In this document: piece by piece, positions 1 to 24,313 of the stretch
How positions within the stretch are numbered: position 1 is the stretch's first letter
Layout: each line of letters opens with the position of its first letter
Source of the DNA: Antennarius striatus
Taxonomy: Eukaryota > Chordata > Actinopteri > Lophiiformes > Antennariidae
Reading direction: 5' to 3'
Assembly: GCF_040054535.1 (NCBI RefSeq)
Contig: NC_090779.1
Coordinates: 20,012,501-20,076,500 of the forward strand
DNA length: 64,000 nucleotides
The notes under the pieces: model-generated
What the model saw: the letters and a program-made list of their open reading frames with translations, nothing else
Database searches by the model: none
Told to the model about the DNA's origin: nothing
Translations under genes and position numbers: made by a program

Positions 1-202
1 CATCTGCGTCCAGCAAACCCAAACCCTGGCACCTGCGCACAACAAAACGAGTGTCCTTAACAGCCTTGATGCCGCCGTTGTCCGGTTTGTTTTTAATGTA
101 GCGTTTCAGGGCCTCCAGTCCGAGCCATCGGATGGTGTTGGTGGTGTCCCGGCAGGGGACTGCCAGCCACTCATCTCGGATGTGAACGGTGAACCGACGC
201 AT
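1..202 (-). CDS. hal: Histidine ammonia-lyase, first coding exon (partial)
   Basis: Reading leftwards from an ATG at 202-200, the frame stays open to the window edge (67 codons plus one base). The peptide starts MRRFTVHIRDEWLAVPC and continues with KNKPDNGG, VVRRCQGLGLLDAD. This matches the vertebrate histidine ammonia-lyase N-terminus, a ubiquitin-like fold ahead of the catalytic domain. The enzyme deaminates histidine to trans-urocanate in the cytosol, the first step of histidine breakdown. The catalytic Ala-Ser-Gly (MIO) region is outside the window, so activity cannot be judged. No donor site is seen before base 1, so the exon probably continues. hal next to elk3 also agrees with human 12q23 gene order. 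It is transcribed away from elk3. Confidence 0.9.
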   Translation of the reverse strand, partial: MRRFTVHIRDEWLAVPCRDTTNTIRWLGLEALKRYIKNKPDNGGIKAVKDTRFVVRRCQGLGLLDAD

Positions 203-1440
203 TGCGCTCCGATGGGACTCTGCTACAGTGAGCGCTGGTCCTCGTTCCCCCAAGGTACCACCTTCAGCAGCGGGAAGATCAGCCACCAATCAGACGCACC
301 GATCCCGAACCACGCCTCGCTGATGACACACTGACCACTGACCTCCACTGAAGTAATGTTTGGACTCAAGCCTTGATGTAATCACGAAAACACACCAGTG
401 GCGACAGAGCTGGAGTTCTTCTCCAGATGAGCCAATAGCGTCGGGTTAGACCGCTAAACACTAAAAGTGTATTACACAAACCAAACATTGTCTTGAAATC
501 ACTGAAAGAACGCTGGATATGCTCTGAATATTAAAAGTAGAAAATGTAATAACAATTGTTTGATAGATAAATAAATTAATAAGGGAAATCTTCGCTTAGT
601 ACTGCGCAAGGCGCAGAGGGCCTGGACTTAAACCTTTAATCATTTTTCTATATGAACACTTGACGCATTTCTATTCGAACAAGCACAGTCGAGTCATGAT
701 GGAGAGGTGTGTGGGTCTTCTGCCTAACAAACATGGATTACAGTCTGCAGATCGAACCAATTGATCCGAATCAGAATCGTGAATGGAATGCGTATGAGTT
801 CAATGTCAAAAACTAATTGGGATAAACTACTTGGGATAAACTACTTGGGATAAACTACTTGGGATAAACTACTTGGAATGTTTTAATTAAACTCAATGAA
901 GACGGTGTCAAATATGGAACTAATGGTTTTTAAAGTAAATGGATCCATGATTTTTTTTCCCCTTACACTTTAACGGAACCAGTCCTCTCTGATGGCGCCC
1001 TTGTCATGTTGGTTTTTGGACAGAGCTTCTTTTCATTTGAAGGGACTCTCGGGTCTTTCCGGATGTTTGGGCTCCACTGAGTGCCCTTCCGTTTGAAATA
1101 GTTCTCCATCTATTCATCTGCTTCTCTCACTGATGTAGAACATGATTTCCGTCTTACCTCATGCATTTCATTTGCTTCTCATGCAAAGACGAAAAAACAC
1201 TTATGTTTCCTCATACTTAGGTCAACTCAATCTAGTTTGGTTTTGTAGCAAAAATATTTGAATTGAATACTCATACAGTTCATATAATTCACTAATTCAA
1301 TACATTTATTCGTGTGTGTTCGAACTGCACGTGTATGATTTCAGATAATAAATTAAAACCCAATCCAAAACGAAACGGTGTTCAGGCTTGAAAACATTGT
1401 GTGCGTGGAAGTTTTCAAATTAACCAGCCGTACTTGAAGG
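203..1440. promoter_or_regulatory. Intergenic region between divergent hal and elk3
   Basis: This stretch separates the hal start codon from the probable elk3 first exon, so it should hold the promoters of both. I saw no clear TATA box at a believable distance for either gene. It is ordinary AT-rich sequence apart from a short tandem repeat at 817-880 and a T-run near 950. No coding exon is supported here. Confidence 0.45.
817..880. repeat. Minisatellite: four copies of a 14-bp unit
   Basis: The unit TTGGGATAAACTAC occurs four times head to tail without a mismatch (817-830, 831-844, 845-858, 859-872) and then decays (TTGGAATG). It lies in the hal/elk3 intergenic region. Perfect identity between copies suggests recent expansion or slippage. 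Confidence 0.9.
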
Positions 1441-1786
1441 CATCACAGCAGGCTGCGGAGTGATGATGTCAGTTTACGGTCTGTAGGAGTTCCTGCATCA
1501 GCATGTGTGCCGACACAGAGAGGGCCTGCTGCTGGCCGTCAGCGGGCACGCAGAGGAGGAGAGGAGGGGAGGAAAAGTGTGTTTACACAGACGGCAAACT
1601 GCCTGGGGAATCGTCGGGGAGAGGAAGTGAGCCGGCTCTGTGTCTGCCTGCTCCAACTTCCTGCTCAGAAAGAGAAAAAGCCCAGGATCCTATTTCAGTC
1701 CAACACAACCGTGTAGAGCAGAAGTAAAGCGTGGAAAAGATGGGAACCGCACCGTAAAAGTTTCGAGAAGAGGAAAAAGTTCGCAG
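1441..1786 (+). promoter_or_regulatory. elk3: Probable elk3 non-coding exon 1 and core promoter
   Basis: A GC-rich stretch ends in a strong donor, TTCGCAG|GTAAGTT, with GT at 1787-1788. The next good acceptor on this strand in front of the elk3 ATG is at 4291-4292. This makes 1441-1786 the likely 5' untranslated exon; its left border is a guess from base composition. An open frame from 1503 to 1727 would be an upstream ORF if transcription begins before it, but its sequence looks like chance GC-rich coding. Confidence 0.45.
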
Positions 1787-4292
1787 GTAAGTTGAAAAAA
1801 ATCCTTCTTCGAGAGGCGTTTGCGGACCAATCGGTAGCTGGGTTTTTGGTGGCGAAAAGAGCGCGTGGATCGTCGGAGTTTTCGCACTTTTACGCGAATC
1901 GTCTTGTGTCGTAATTTCTTTTTCTGTTTTAATTTCTTAGTCCCCCCCCCCCCCCCGATTTAAAAATCTCGACATCGAATGTAATATTTGATTTTCAGAT
2001 AGAATAAGTCAGATTTGTGCCGACTTCCGGCATGAGAACATCTTGAAAACGATTCAGTGGGAAATAAGAGAGGATCCGGATCAACTCCCCCAAAATAAAG
2101 AAGACGCATATTTAAAAAAAAGAGCGAAAACAGCTCCGGAGCGCACAGCCGCTGGTTTGGAGATGCGTTTCTTACGGGCCCCTTGTTTCCATCGTCTGCG
2201 AACAGGAAGAGAGTAGATTTAGTCACGGCTAAGTAATGTCTGCACACACCATCTAATCTCATTAGGAGTTTCCGTTCCACCGACACACTGGAGGGCTTTG
2301 TGCGCACAGCGAGGCTCCTCAGCCCGAGCATCCGCAGCAGGGCTCCTGATCCCCGGCCAAAACCACCACAATGCCCCTGTAATGTTCTTAGAGAGGATCT
2401 GTCTGCGGTTCTCACAGAACGTGAAGGAACCAAATTGAATCAGGGAATTTATGTCCGTGTGTTTGGCCTGTAGCTGCAGCAGGGGCGTGGAGATGAAGCT
2501 GGGGTACAGGCCCCTAAATACTCAAATGGGCCCCAGCCTTTTGAGTGCTATCTAGTCTTGTTAATGACATGTTCATAGGTTATCTTTTCTTTCCTTTTTA
2601 AAAGAAAAAAATCATTTATAAACTTTCTTTAATAGCCTCCGGATTGTTCTGTCTAATTTGTGGTTGGTGTTTAAACATTTATTCATGGAGTCCTGAGGGT
2701 TCACAGCAGAGTGACACATTTGGCAGGCACGCAGCTGCTAATTCACAGTAACTGCTGGTTAATTTCAACATCCTCAGTTCTATTGGCAGTCTGTTGTAAA
2801 AGTTATGGTTTTGAACTCACACCGGCCTGTTCGGAGTCCTGTCGGCTCACACACACACACACACACACACACACCCTGTGTTGGCCAGCTCTACTTTTGC
2901 ATGTGTGTTTAAAAGTCCATCCTAAGTCTGGGTTGAGAATGGGTTAAAGGGTGGAGCTGTGAAACGGGGACAATGATCCCATCCTCTGACCCTCTCCCTT
3001 TGGGATTTCTATGGGAAGTGTGGCAGGACTTGGGGAAATGCTCCCCTGCTGTGGGATCCCCTCTCCTCACCATTTGTCCTTGGAAGTAGAATAGGAGGAA
3101 GTCCTGACTTTGACAGGTTTGTAGTTTCACATGCAGACAGAAAACTCATGGGATAGCGAGTGTCGGGAAATGAGTTCAACCCTCTCTCTTTCTCTCTCTT
3201 TCTCTATCTCAGACACATGAACAGATCGAAAGGCTGGTCTGTTATGTTTTAGTATCAGACGTCGCCTCCACTGAGAAGGAGATGGAAAAAATAATGAAAG
3301 ATGACAACACAGCCGCTGTGTGTGGTTTTTAAAAAATGTTCAGCTGTAGTTATAAAAACCTTTATCTGAATAAGTGACATGAATGTTGGTTTGTGGCAAA
3401 TATATTTTATTAAAAAACAATAGAAGACAATCTTACATAGCAGCAAAAGAAGCAAATAAAAATCTGACATTGGTAAAACTCTTTTAAATATCTCATTCAG
3501 ATCTTCTCCAAACCCGTTTGAGGCGTATCACAACCAGCTTTGGTTACTTGATGTGTTTGACTTTATGAAGTCAAAACAGCAGCTAGCTGCAGCTAATGCT
3601 AACTTTCATCTGTGATGCATACGTAAAAGGAAATCTCTAAGAGCTTAAAAAAAAAAAAAAAAGCTCCAAAAAAATGAGCAGTAACTTCCCTGAGCTGGTG
3701 CTGATGCCTTCAAAGCATTGATCTGGTTTTCCTGTCTGGTAATAGAAAGATGCCCCTTCAGATCTCACACACACACACACACACACACACTTCTACTATT
3801 AATATATGAGCTCAGAAAAGGCAGACAGGCGCTTTGAGACTACACATTCCTCTATTAAGGGAATAACCCACCCTGGGCCCGTCATGCTTCCTGTGGAGAG
3901 AGGGCCAGGTTGAACCGCAGCATATTTCTAGCTTGAGCTGTTGTTCCTCCTTATATTTTTTCTCTTCTGCCGCTGCCGCTACATTCATACACTGTACACT
4001 CTCTGAACACACACTGTTCTTTTCATCCCCGGTCTTCTCTATTCCCGACACCACATGTTGCGGCTCAAGCGGGGCCGATCCCTCTCCAGACAGTAATCTA
4101 ATTGAGTCTGTATGTGGTTAAGTATCCCGGCAAGACAGATTCAGGCAAAGAAATGTTCGATTGAGATGATTCTTAAAAAGCACAAAGTGTTTTTTTAAAA
4201 GCAAAAGATAGTTTAGAATTGTTGCATTGTCTTCTCTCTCTGCCGAGACCCAAGTCGACGTCATGTGACGACGTGTGAATCTCGTCCTCCAG
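1787..4292 (+). other. elk3: elk3 intron 1 (within the 5' untranslated region)
   Basis: The intron runs from the donor at 1787 to the acceptor AG at 4291-4292, just before the start codon. It holds a C-run near 1942-1956, a (CA)n tract at 2848-2874, a pyrimidine-rich CTTT stretch near 3180-3210 and a second (CA)n tract at 3766-3790. I saw no coding exon in it. Confidence 0.5.
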
Positions 4293-4294
4293 GT

Positions 4295-7200
4295 ATGGAC
4301 AGCGCCATCACTCTGTGGCAGTTCCTGCTGCAGCTGCTGCTCGACCAAAGTCACAAGCACCTGATATGCTGGACATCCACAGACGGAGAGTTCAAGCTCC
4401 TGAAGTCGGAGGAAGTGGCGAAGCTGTGGGGGTTACGCAAAAACAAGACCAACATGAACTACGACAAGCTGAGCAGAGCGCTGCGCTATTACTACGACAA
4501 GGTGAGTTTGGCTGGCTTTAGTTAGCGTGTGGTCGTCCGGCGTGTCGCGTCAGCCTTTCTTAGTGAAAGTCGTGCATGAAAAAGTTTCAGTTTGTCTCCT
4601 CTCCGAGCCCTAACTCAGACACTTCCTGTTTCACCGCTGATGTTTCCGTGCGGCCTTCGTCGCCACGCGTCTTTTTACTGTTTTTGAAGACGTCTCACCA
4701 TCAAGTGTTTTTGTTTCCTAGAACATCATCAAGAAGGTGATTGGCCAGAAGTTTGTCTACAAGTTTGTGTCCTTCCCTGAGATCCTGAAGATGGACCCCC
4801 AGGCAGTGGAGATGGGCCTGGCCTCTGGAAGGTTTCCCTTCCAGGAAGGAGAAGCCTCTGAGCTGGAGGTAGAGGAGGAGGAGGAAGAGGAAGCAGAAGA
4901 GGAGGCCCAGAGGAGGACCCTGGCGGCCCTTGGGGCGCAGCAGTGTCGCAACGACTACCTCCGCTCGGGTCTGTACTCCTCCTTCAGCATCAGCTCGTTG
5001 CAGAACAAGCCCGAGCTGCTCCGCGCCCTGCGGGAGCAGCAGGAGGAGCCGCGCTCCGTCATCCGCTTTGGCACCAACGGCAGTGACAGGAGCTCCCCTT
5101 CCTCCACCAAACCCGAGAGCTACATCTCCTCCAGGCTATCCAGACTCCACTCCCCACGCTCCCCACACAGCCAGCCTTCCCAGACTGGTCGAACCAGGAG
5201 TCCCGTAGCCAAGGAGGAGGAGGAGGAGGCGGTGGAGGACGAGGAAGACTGTGATCAGAGCGCACAGCCCCTCAACCTTTCCTCTGGGCACCGAGGCCGT
5301 GCCCTGCACCCCCCTGAGAAGAGCGGCAGCAGCAGCGGCAGGAGTAGCTCTGCTAATAGCAACAGCAGCAGCCAAGGAGATGGACTCCCGTCAAAAAGCA
5401 AAAAGCCCAAAGCTCTGGAGATCTCCGCCCCGTCCCTGCTGCTGGCGGGGAGCGACATCGGCTCCATCGCCCTCAACAGTCCGGCGCTGCCGTCCGGATC
5501 CCTCACTCCTGCCTTCTTCACTGCACAGGTGTGACGACTCGTTCGAACGCTGAAGACGCTTTCGGTCGTTTTTCATCCTGTTTGAATCAGCAGCTAACTG
5601 CTGCTAGCTAGCATCTGATTGCAGGTCACAAACCCCCCCCACCCCCCACCCCCACTCAGCCATCCTGGGCTACCACCTCACCAGCTCACAATGATTAGTC
5701 AGTTATGGATCCAGAGTTGTTGCCAAATTGACTCAACAACTAATAACTGACTGACAGCAGCTGTAACAACATAAATACTAATAAAACAACAGCTCTCACA
5801 AACCGGCTTCACATCCGTCCTGTCAGGACACGTCTACACACCCCAATGCTGCCTTTTGACACTTTTTTTTTTTTTTTTTTTTTTTTAACAAGTATTTGTG
5901 CTCTTGGAGATTTGAGGCAGATTCAGAGCTGTTCTCTCTGCCGGTCGAGTACAGCGAGCTCAATCATGAACAAATGTCTGAATTTAAGAGAATAATTCCG
6001 TGATCTGTCTCGTCCTTTCTGTGTCTGACTGGCTACAGGGAGATGATGGCATCCATCCAGAGGATGATGTCAGCATCTCCAAAGCAGCAAGAGACATCTG
6101 ACACGAGTCGGTGGAAAGATTACCACTATATTTATTTCAGCGGTCACTTGAGATGGCGAAAAAGTAGCCAGAATTGATTTGAAGGCTCAGATACTTCAAT
6201 GCTAAACAGGAATTTTACCTTTTGAACAAAATCTAAAAATATGCTAAATTTTAGTCCTTGTAGGCAGCGCCTTGTCAGATAAAAATCAAGAGTGAAACTT
6301 CCGCAAATACTCCGATTTAATCTGAAAACTAAATATAAGTGTTGGCAAAAGTACATTTGCGATAACACAAACTTTGGTTTTTAAAAAGCAATTCTTAAAA
6401 CATTTTCTACCACAGATTTACAGGCAAATTCTTCTTGCTTTGACACTTTGGTTCCTTTTTAATCTTTGCAGTGACCCCAATGGCCGCGCTTACGAGTATC
6501 CGCTGGAATTTAATCATCTATTTTTGCTTTTAATTCTTTTACACTGAAGTGGAGCAAGAGGGGAAAAAAAAACCCCTTCGCCACATCAGAGGCGTATCCG
6601 CAGAAAGGTATTAATGCTGCGCTCACACGGTCTGTTTACGAGGGCGCAAAAAGTGAGATCAGAGGAAAACAAGCAATTTAGAGAAATCTTCTGCGAGTCC
6701 AACCTATGAGAGGAGGCAAGAGGCCCTAAGTGATGCCATATGCTCCAATAATTCCATTAATAATGGGAGCAGGGCTGGGTCTCTCTGCAACACTGCCTCA
6801 CTTCTCTGAGGTGACACAGGGGAAGGCGAAGCGGGGAGGGGAGAGACGACCAGGGGGGAGAAAGAGAGAGAGGCAGAAATTGATTTCATATGTTTTCTCT
6901 CCAGTTGGTTCCAAGTGCCCCCCCCCCCTTTTCCCCGAATGAACGCCGCCCATCGCAGCGTCACCCCTGTATTCTGGGGGAGAAACCACAGACTTCCTTC
7001 CTGCCCCATCAGTTTGTTTTTCCAAATGCCAATGCACGTTCTTTTACCATCCCAGCATGTTTCACATTACCTAAGCCCTCAGAGTTTTCTTTAAAAAATG
7101 TTGTTTTCAATCATTTTATTTACATGAAGCTTCCCTCCTCCACCCCCCACCCCCCCATCACAGACTCCCTCTGGTTTGCTGCTGGCTCACAGTCCCCTGC

Positions 7201-8263
7201 TGTCAGGCATCCACTTCTGGAGCAGCCTGAGCCCCGTCGCTCCGCTGAGCCCCGCCCGGCTGCAGGGCCACAGCTCCCTCTTTCAGGTGAGAAACGCACA
7301 CAGGTGTAGACATGTAGAGGAAGAGCAGAAAAATAAAAGGTGTGCTCTTAAGGTAATTGTTTACTGGTAGGGTTTAACAAACGAGGAAGAAGTGGTGAAG
7401 CTTTGGTGATAAAATTAGCCAGGCTGCAAAAATTCCCCTGGTCTTCCCAGCAGTTATTGAAATCAGGTGAGGAAACATGTTTCTTTTAAGAGATGAGTCA
7501 GAGTCCAGATACGTACAACAGGAATCAAGTGTTGGGCCCAGCTCCACAGCCTCACCACTCATTCTTTGACATTTTACCCATTTATTTTATTCTTAAACAT
7601 CACCTGTTGGGTCAAATACTGATTTTGCATTTTCAGATGAAGAATTATTCAAACTTGAAAATAAAAAAATGTTTTAGGGGAAAAATTTTGAAAAATGAAA
7701 ATTGGGAGACAGCGACGCTTGTGAAACTGGTCGAGACTCAGTGAGCAGAGCGCAGCAGAGGTGTCCTGTTTCAGCGCTGGTGAGAGGGAGAGGAAATCCT
7801 GTGAATACTTCCTGTTTGAGCCCAGGGGAGCCGGTTTGAACAGGGTGGACTGGTTTGAGAGCTGCTCCTCATTTGTGAAAAACACACACACACATATATA
7901 TACCACACCCCCGTCACAAGCTCACACACACACATACACCGGATTCTCTGTGAACAAATATTGTTGACTTCTTCTGTTAGGGCGGTGCAGGGGACAGAGA
8001 CGAACAGGAAGAGGCTCTGTGAATAAAAAAAAAACAACAAAATAAAAAAAAAACAGGAAGCCAGACGGATGACAATGCTGCAGTTCCTCACCGGAAAGCA
8101 GCTTTCATACAGCCTCTTTCCCCTCCTCGCTAACTCCGAACCCCCCTTTTCTTTTCCTCCACAGTTCCCCAGTCTAATCAACGGACACATGCCTGTCCCC
8201 CTGCCAACCCTGGAAGGAACACCCTCCTCTGTGCTCCTGTCCCCCACCACCCACAAATCCTGA
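4295..8263 (+). CDS. elk3: ETS transcription factor Elk3 (Net/SAP-2, ternary complex factor)
   Basis: Coding exons are 4295-4501, 4722-5528, 7164-7286 and 8165-8263: 411 codons, against about 407 in human ELK3. All junctions are in phase 0 with GT-AG borders. Residues 1-85 form the ETS DNA-binding domain, including [20 protein letters not shown] and [20 protein letters not shown]. Residues 146-163 ([18 protein letters not shown]) match the B-box that binds serum response factor. PLNLS at 252-256 is the CtBP-type repression motif. The C-domain ([18 protein letters not shown]) carries Ser-Pro MAP kinase sites, and FQFP at 378-381, split by the last intron, is the ERK docking site. The ending GHMPVPLP favours Elk3 over Elk1 and Elk4. 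Members of this family bind serum response elements and switch from repression to activation after Ras/ERK signalling. An acidic run at about 115-131 is unusual. Confidence 0.96.
5529..7163 (+). other. elk3: elk3 intron between the long third exon and the C-domain exon
   Basis: The donor CACAG|GTGTGA also creates an in-frame stop (FFTAQV then TGA), so retention of this intron would truncate Elk3 before the C-domain. The intron contains C-runs near 5632-5655 and 6919-6930 and a T-run near 5863-5886. No exon is seen. Confidence 0.6.
7287..8164 (+). other. elk3: elk3 last intron
   Basis: The donor is TTTCAG|GTGAGA at 7287 and the acceptor CCACAG|TTCCCC ends at 8164. The intron contains short (CA)n tracts near 7880-7945 and A-rich runs near 8024-8053. 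Nothing coding is seen. Confidence 0.6.
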
Positions 8264-8930
8264 TCCAGGGTCTGTTTTAAAACTCCTCACCTCCATCCAT
8301 CCATCTCTTCGCTGAAAGTTTCTCATATCCTGCAGCAACGATATCGTCTGTCTTGTTAAATTTTGCTTCAGAAAAGTCCTACGAGACAGTATGTGACCTC
8401 ACTTTTTTTTTCTTTTTTTTTTTGCACTTGTGTTGCTTCAGATTACAGTAGAAAGCACTTGGTAAAAGCCATACGCCTCGGTGTCTGAGAGGCATCTGGC
8501 TCTTTGTGATGAAATGCAGCACATTTCCACATGACCCTGTCCACGACGGACGGTAGTGACGTGCAAGGAGCTGCAAAAGACTAGCCAACAGCTCAGTCTG
8601 TGCAGAGCCTGGCCTATAATCTTGTCTTCTTTTTTTGTCTTAAACATTCATCACAATGTGAAACAAGCTGTTTCACTTGTGTGGTATTGTATGTTTTATA
8701 TGCACTATGCTTTTCAGATAGTATCGGCTGTGCCTTTGTCGACTTTTTTTTCCCCCAAAATCATTTAATGAAGACGAGATTTCGAATCAATGAAAAAAAA
8801 AACAACCTTTCTAACACTTGTAATGTTCTTTTTTTTATACTGGACTTGGTATACAGTTTGTATTCTGTATAATTTTGTATTGTGAAGAATGTCTTTTTGT
8901 CATTATCAATAAACAAAGCATTGAATGCTT
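8264..8930 (+). terminator. elk3: elk3 3' untranslated region and poly(A) signal
   Basis: After the TGA at 8261-8263 the sequence turns AT-rich. A canonical AATAAA at 8908-8913 is followed by a T-rich stretch at 8931-8940. Cleavage is therefore expected near 8925-8935, giving a 3' UTR of about 660 bases. The region includes T-rich stretches that could be AU-rich elements, but no clear repeated ATTTA cluster. Confidence 0.75.
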
Positions 8931-9006
8931 TTTTTTTTTTGCGTTACACTTTTTACAGTCGTCAGAACATGAAAACCAATTCATGAGTTCTGTTTAAAGT
9001 TTATAT

Positions 9007-10157
9007 TTTATTTCCTCTCAGGGGAAAAAAAAAAAAAAAAGCTCAATCTGGGTTTGCATCTTCAACAAAATCCCACACCGATAACAGTTATCCACAAATA
9101 AAGTTAAAGAATATCATACAAAACGTCTCCTGAAACACTGTTAAATAGTCTATCATATTCTCTAGGGGCAGCACTATCACTGGTGCTCCCTGGTTTACGA
9201 GTGGCTGTGTGCTTCCTTATACAACAGAGCAGGCAATGCAACACACTGATGGAGGCGATCCAGAAAGAAGGTTCGATTTTTACAGCCAATGGAGATGGGA
9301 ATGGGATCTGTCTACACACAAGTGGCATTCAACACTTGGAAGTCTCTTTGCACCTTAAAGGAACTTTGAGATCGTTTTCCAGATCGAGGTGGACGAGCAT
9401 GAGATGTTTGTTCACTGCAGTTCCTTTCTGAAGAATTTAGGAGGCGTAGCTAATCAAATAATGCCCCTATTGAGAATTCTATTGCCTTTTCCCTCCCATG
9501 CATCTGTTCATTGGTCATAACAGAGACCACAGCATCATGGAATGATATGTCAGCATCTGACAAGAAGCTTTCTGCACTAAGCTTGGCAGCGCAGCTCTAA
9601 TATAAGCCTCAAGTCAGGATTAATTTTTTAAAAAAAATCAAAGCCAGCCTCAAAAATCTCCGGAGTAAACGGTAACAAATGATGAACGCAGTTGCGAACA
9701 GCGCTCTGACACAAAATCAATCCCTCCTTAGTCGTTACAGAAACATTTTGTTTGTCTGCATGCTCGAAGAGATCTCTATGGAAATGCAAAATAATGATGA
9801 CAAAAATATCACTGTTAATACTACCAGTTAAATTTTTTTTAAAAATCTATACACATTGCATGTACTCATTAAAGTGACTGAGCCAGTTAGATTTCTAAAC
9901 AGTAGTTGTATTTAGCAGCAAATCTTCACAATAAATATAGATGTACAGTATATAAATGTCTCTTTTGGGCCAGAACAGGCCAAACCTGGGGGAAAAAAAG
10001 GGAGGGGGGGTCGCAGGGTGGACTCAAGTCTCCCAAGTAGTCACGGGGGTAGCCATGACGATACCCTACTGCAACATCCATCTCAGGTTATTGATCCACT
10101 GGCGACACTGTACAGCCGGGAGATCCTTCCCTAATAAAAAAATATGATCCAGAGAAT
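9007..10157 (-). terminator. cdk17: cdk17 3' untranslated region and poly(A) signal
   Basis: TTTATT at 9007-9012 reads AATAAA on the minus strand. It is the furthest good signal before the elk3 3' end. With the stop codon at 10160-10158 this gives a 3' UTR of about 1.15 kb. Several other A-rich patches could serve as earlier signals. No coding potential is seen here on either strand. Confidence 0.6.

Positions 10158-24313
<14,156 letters not shown>

Noticed and set aside
1503-1727. 74-codon open frame upstream of elk3
   Set aside because: Probably inside the 5' UTR exon. Its peptide looks like chance GC-rich coding; it is mentioned only as a possible upstream ORF.
4757-5576. Open frames on the minus strand and in other plus frames over elk3 exon 3
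   Set aside because: Shadows of the GC-rich elk3 coding sequence; the elk3 frame has conserved domains and intact splicing.
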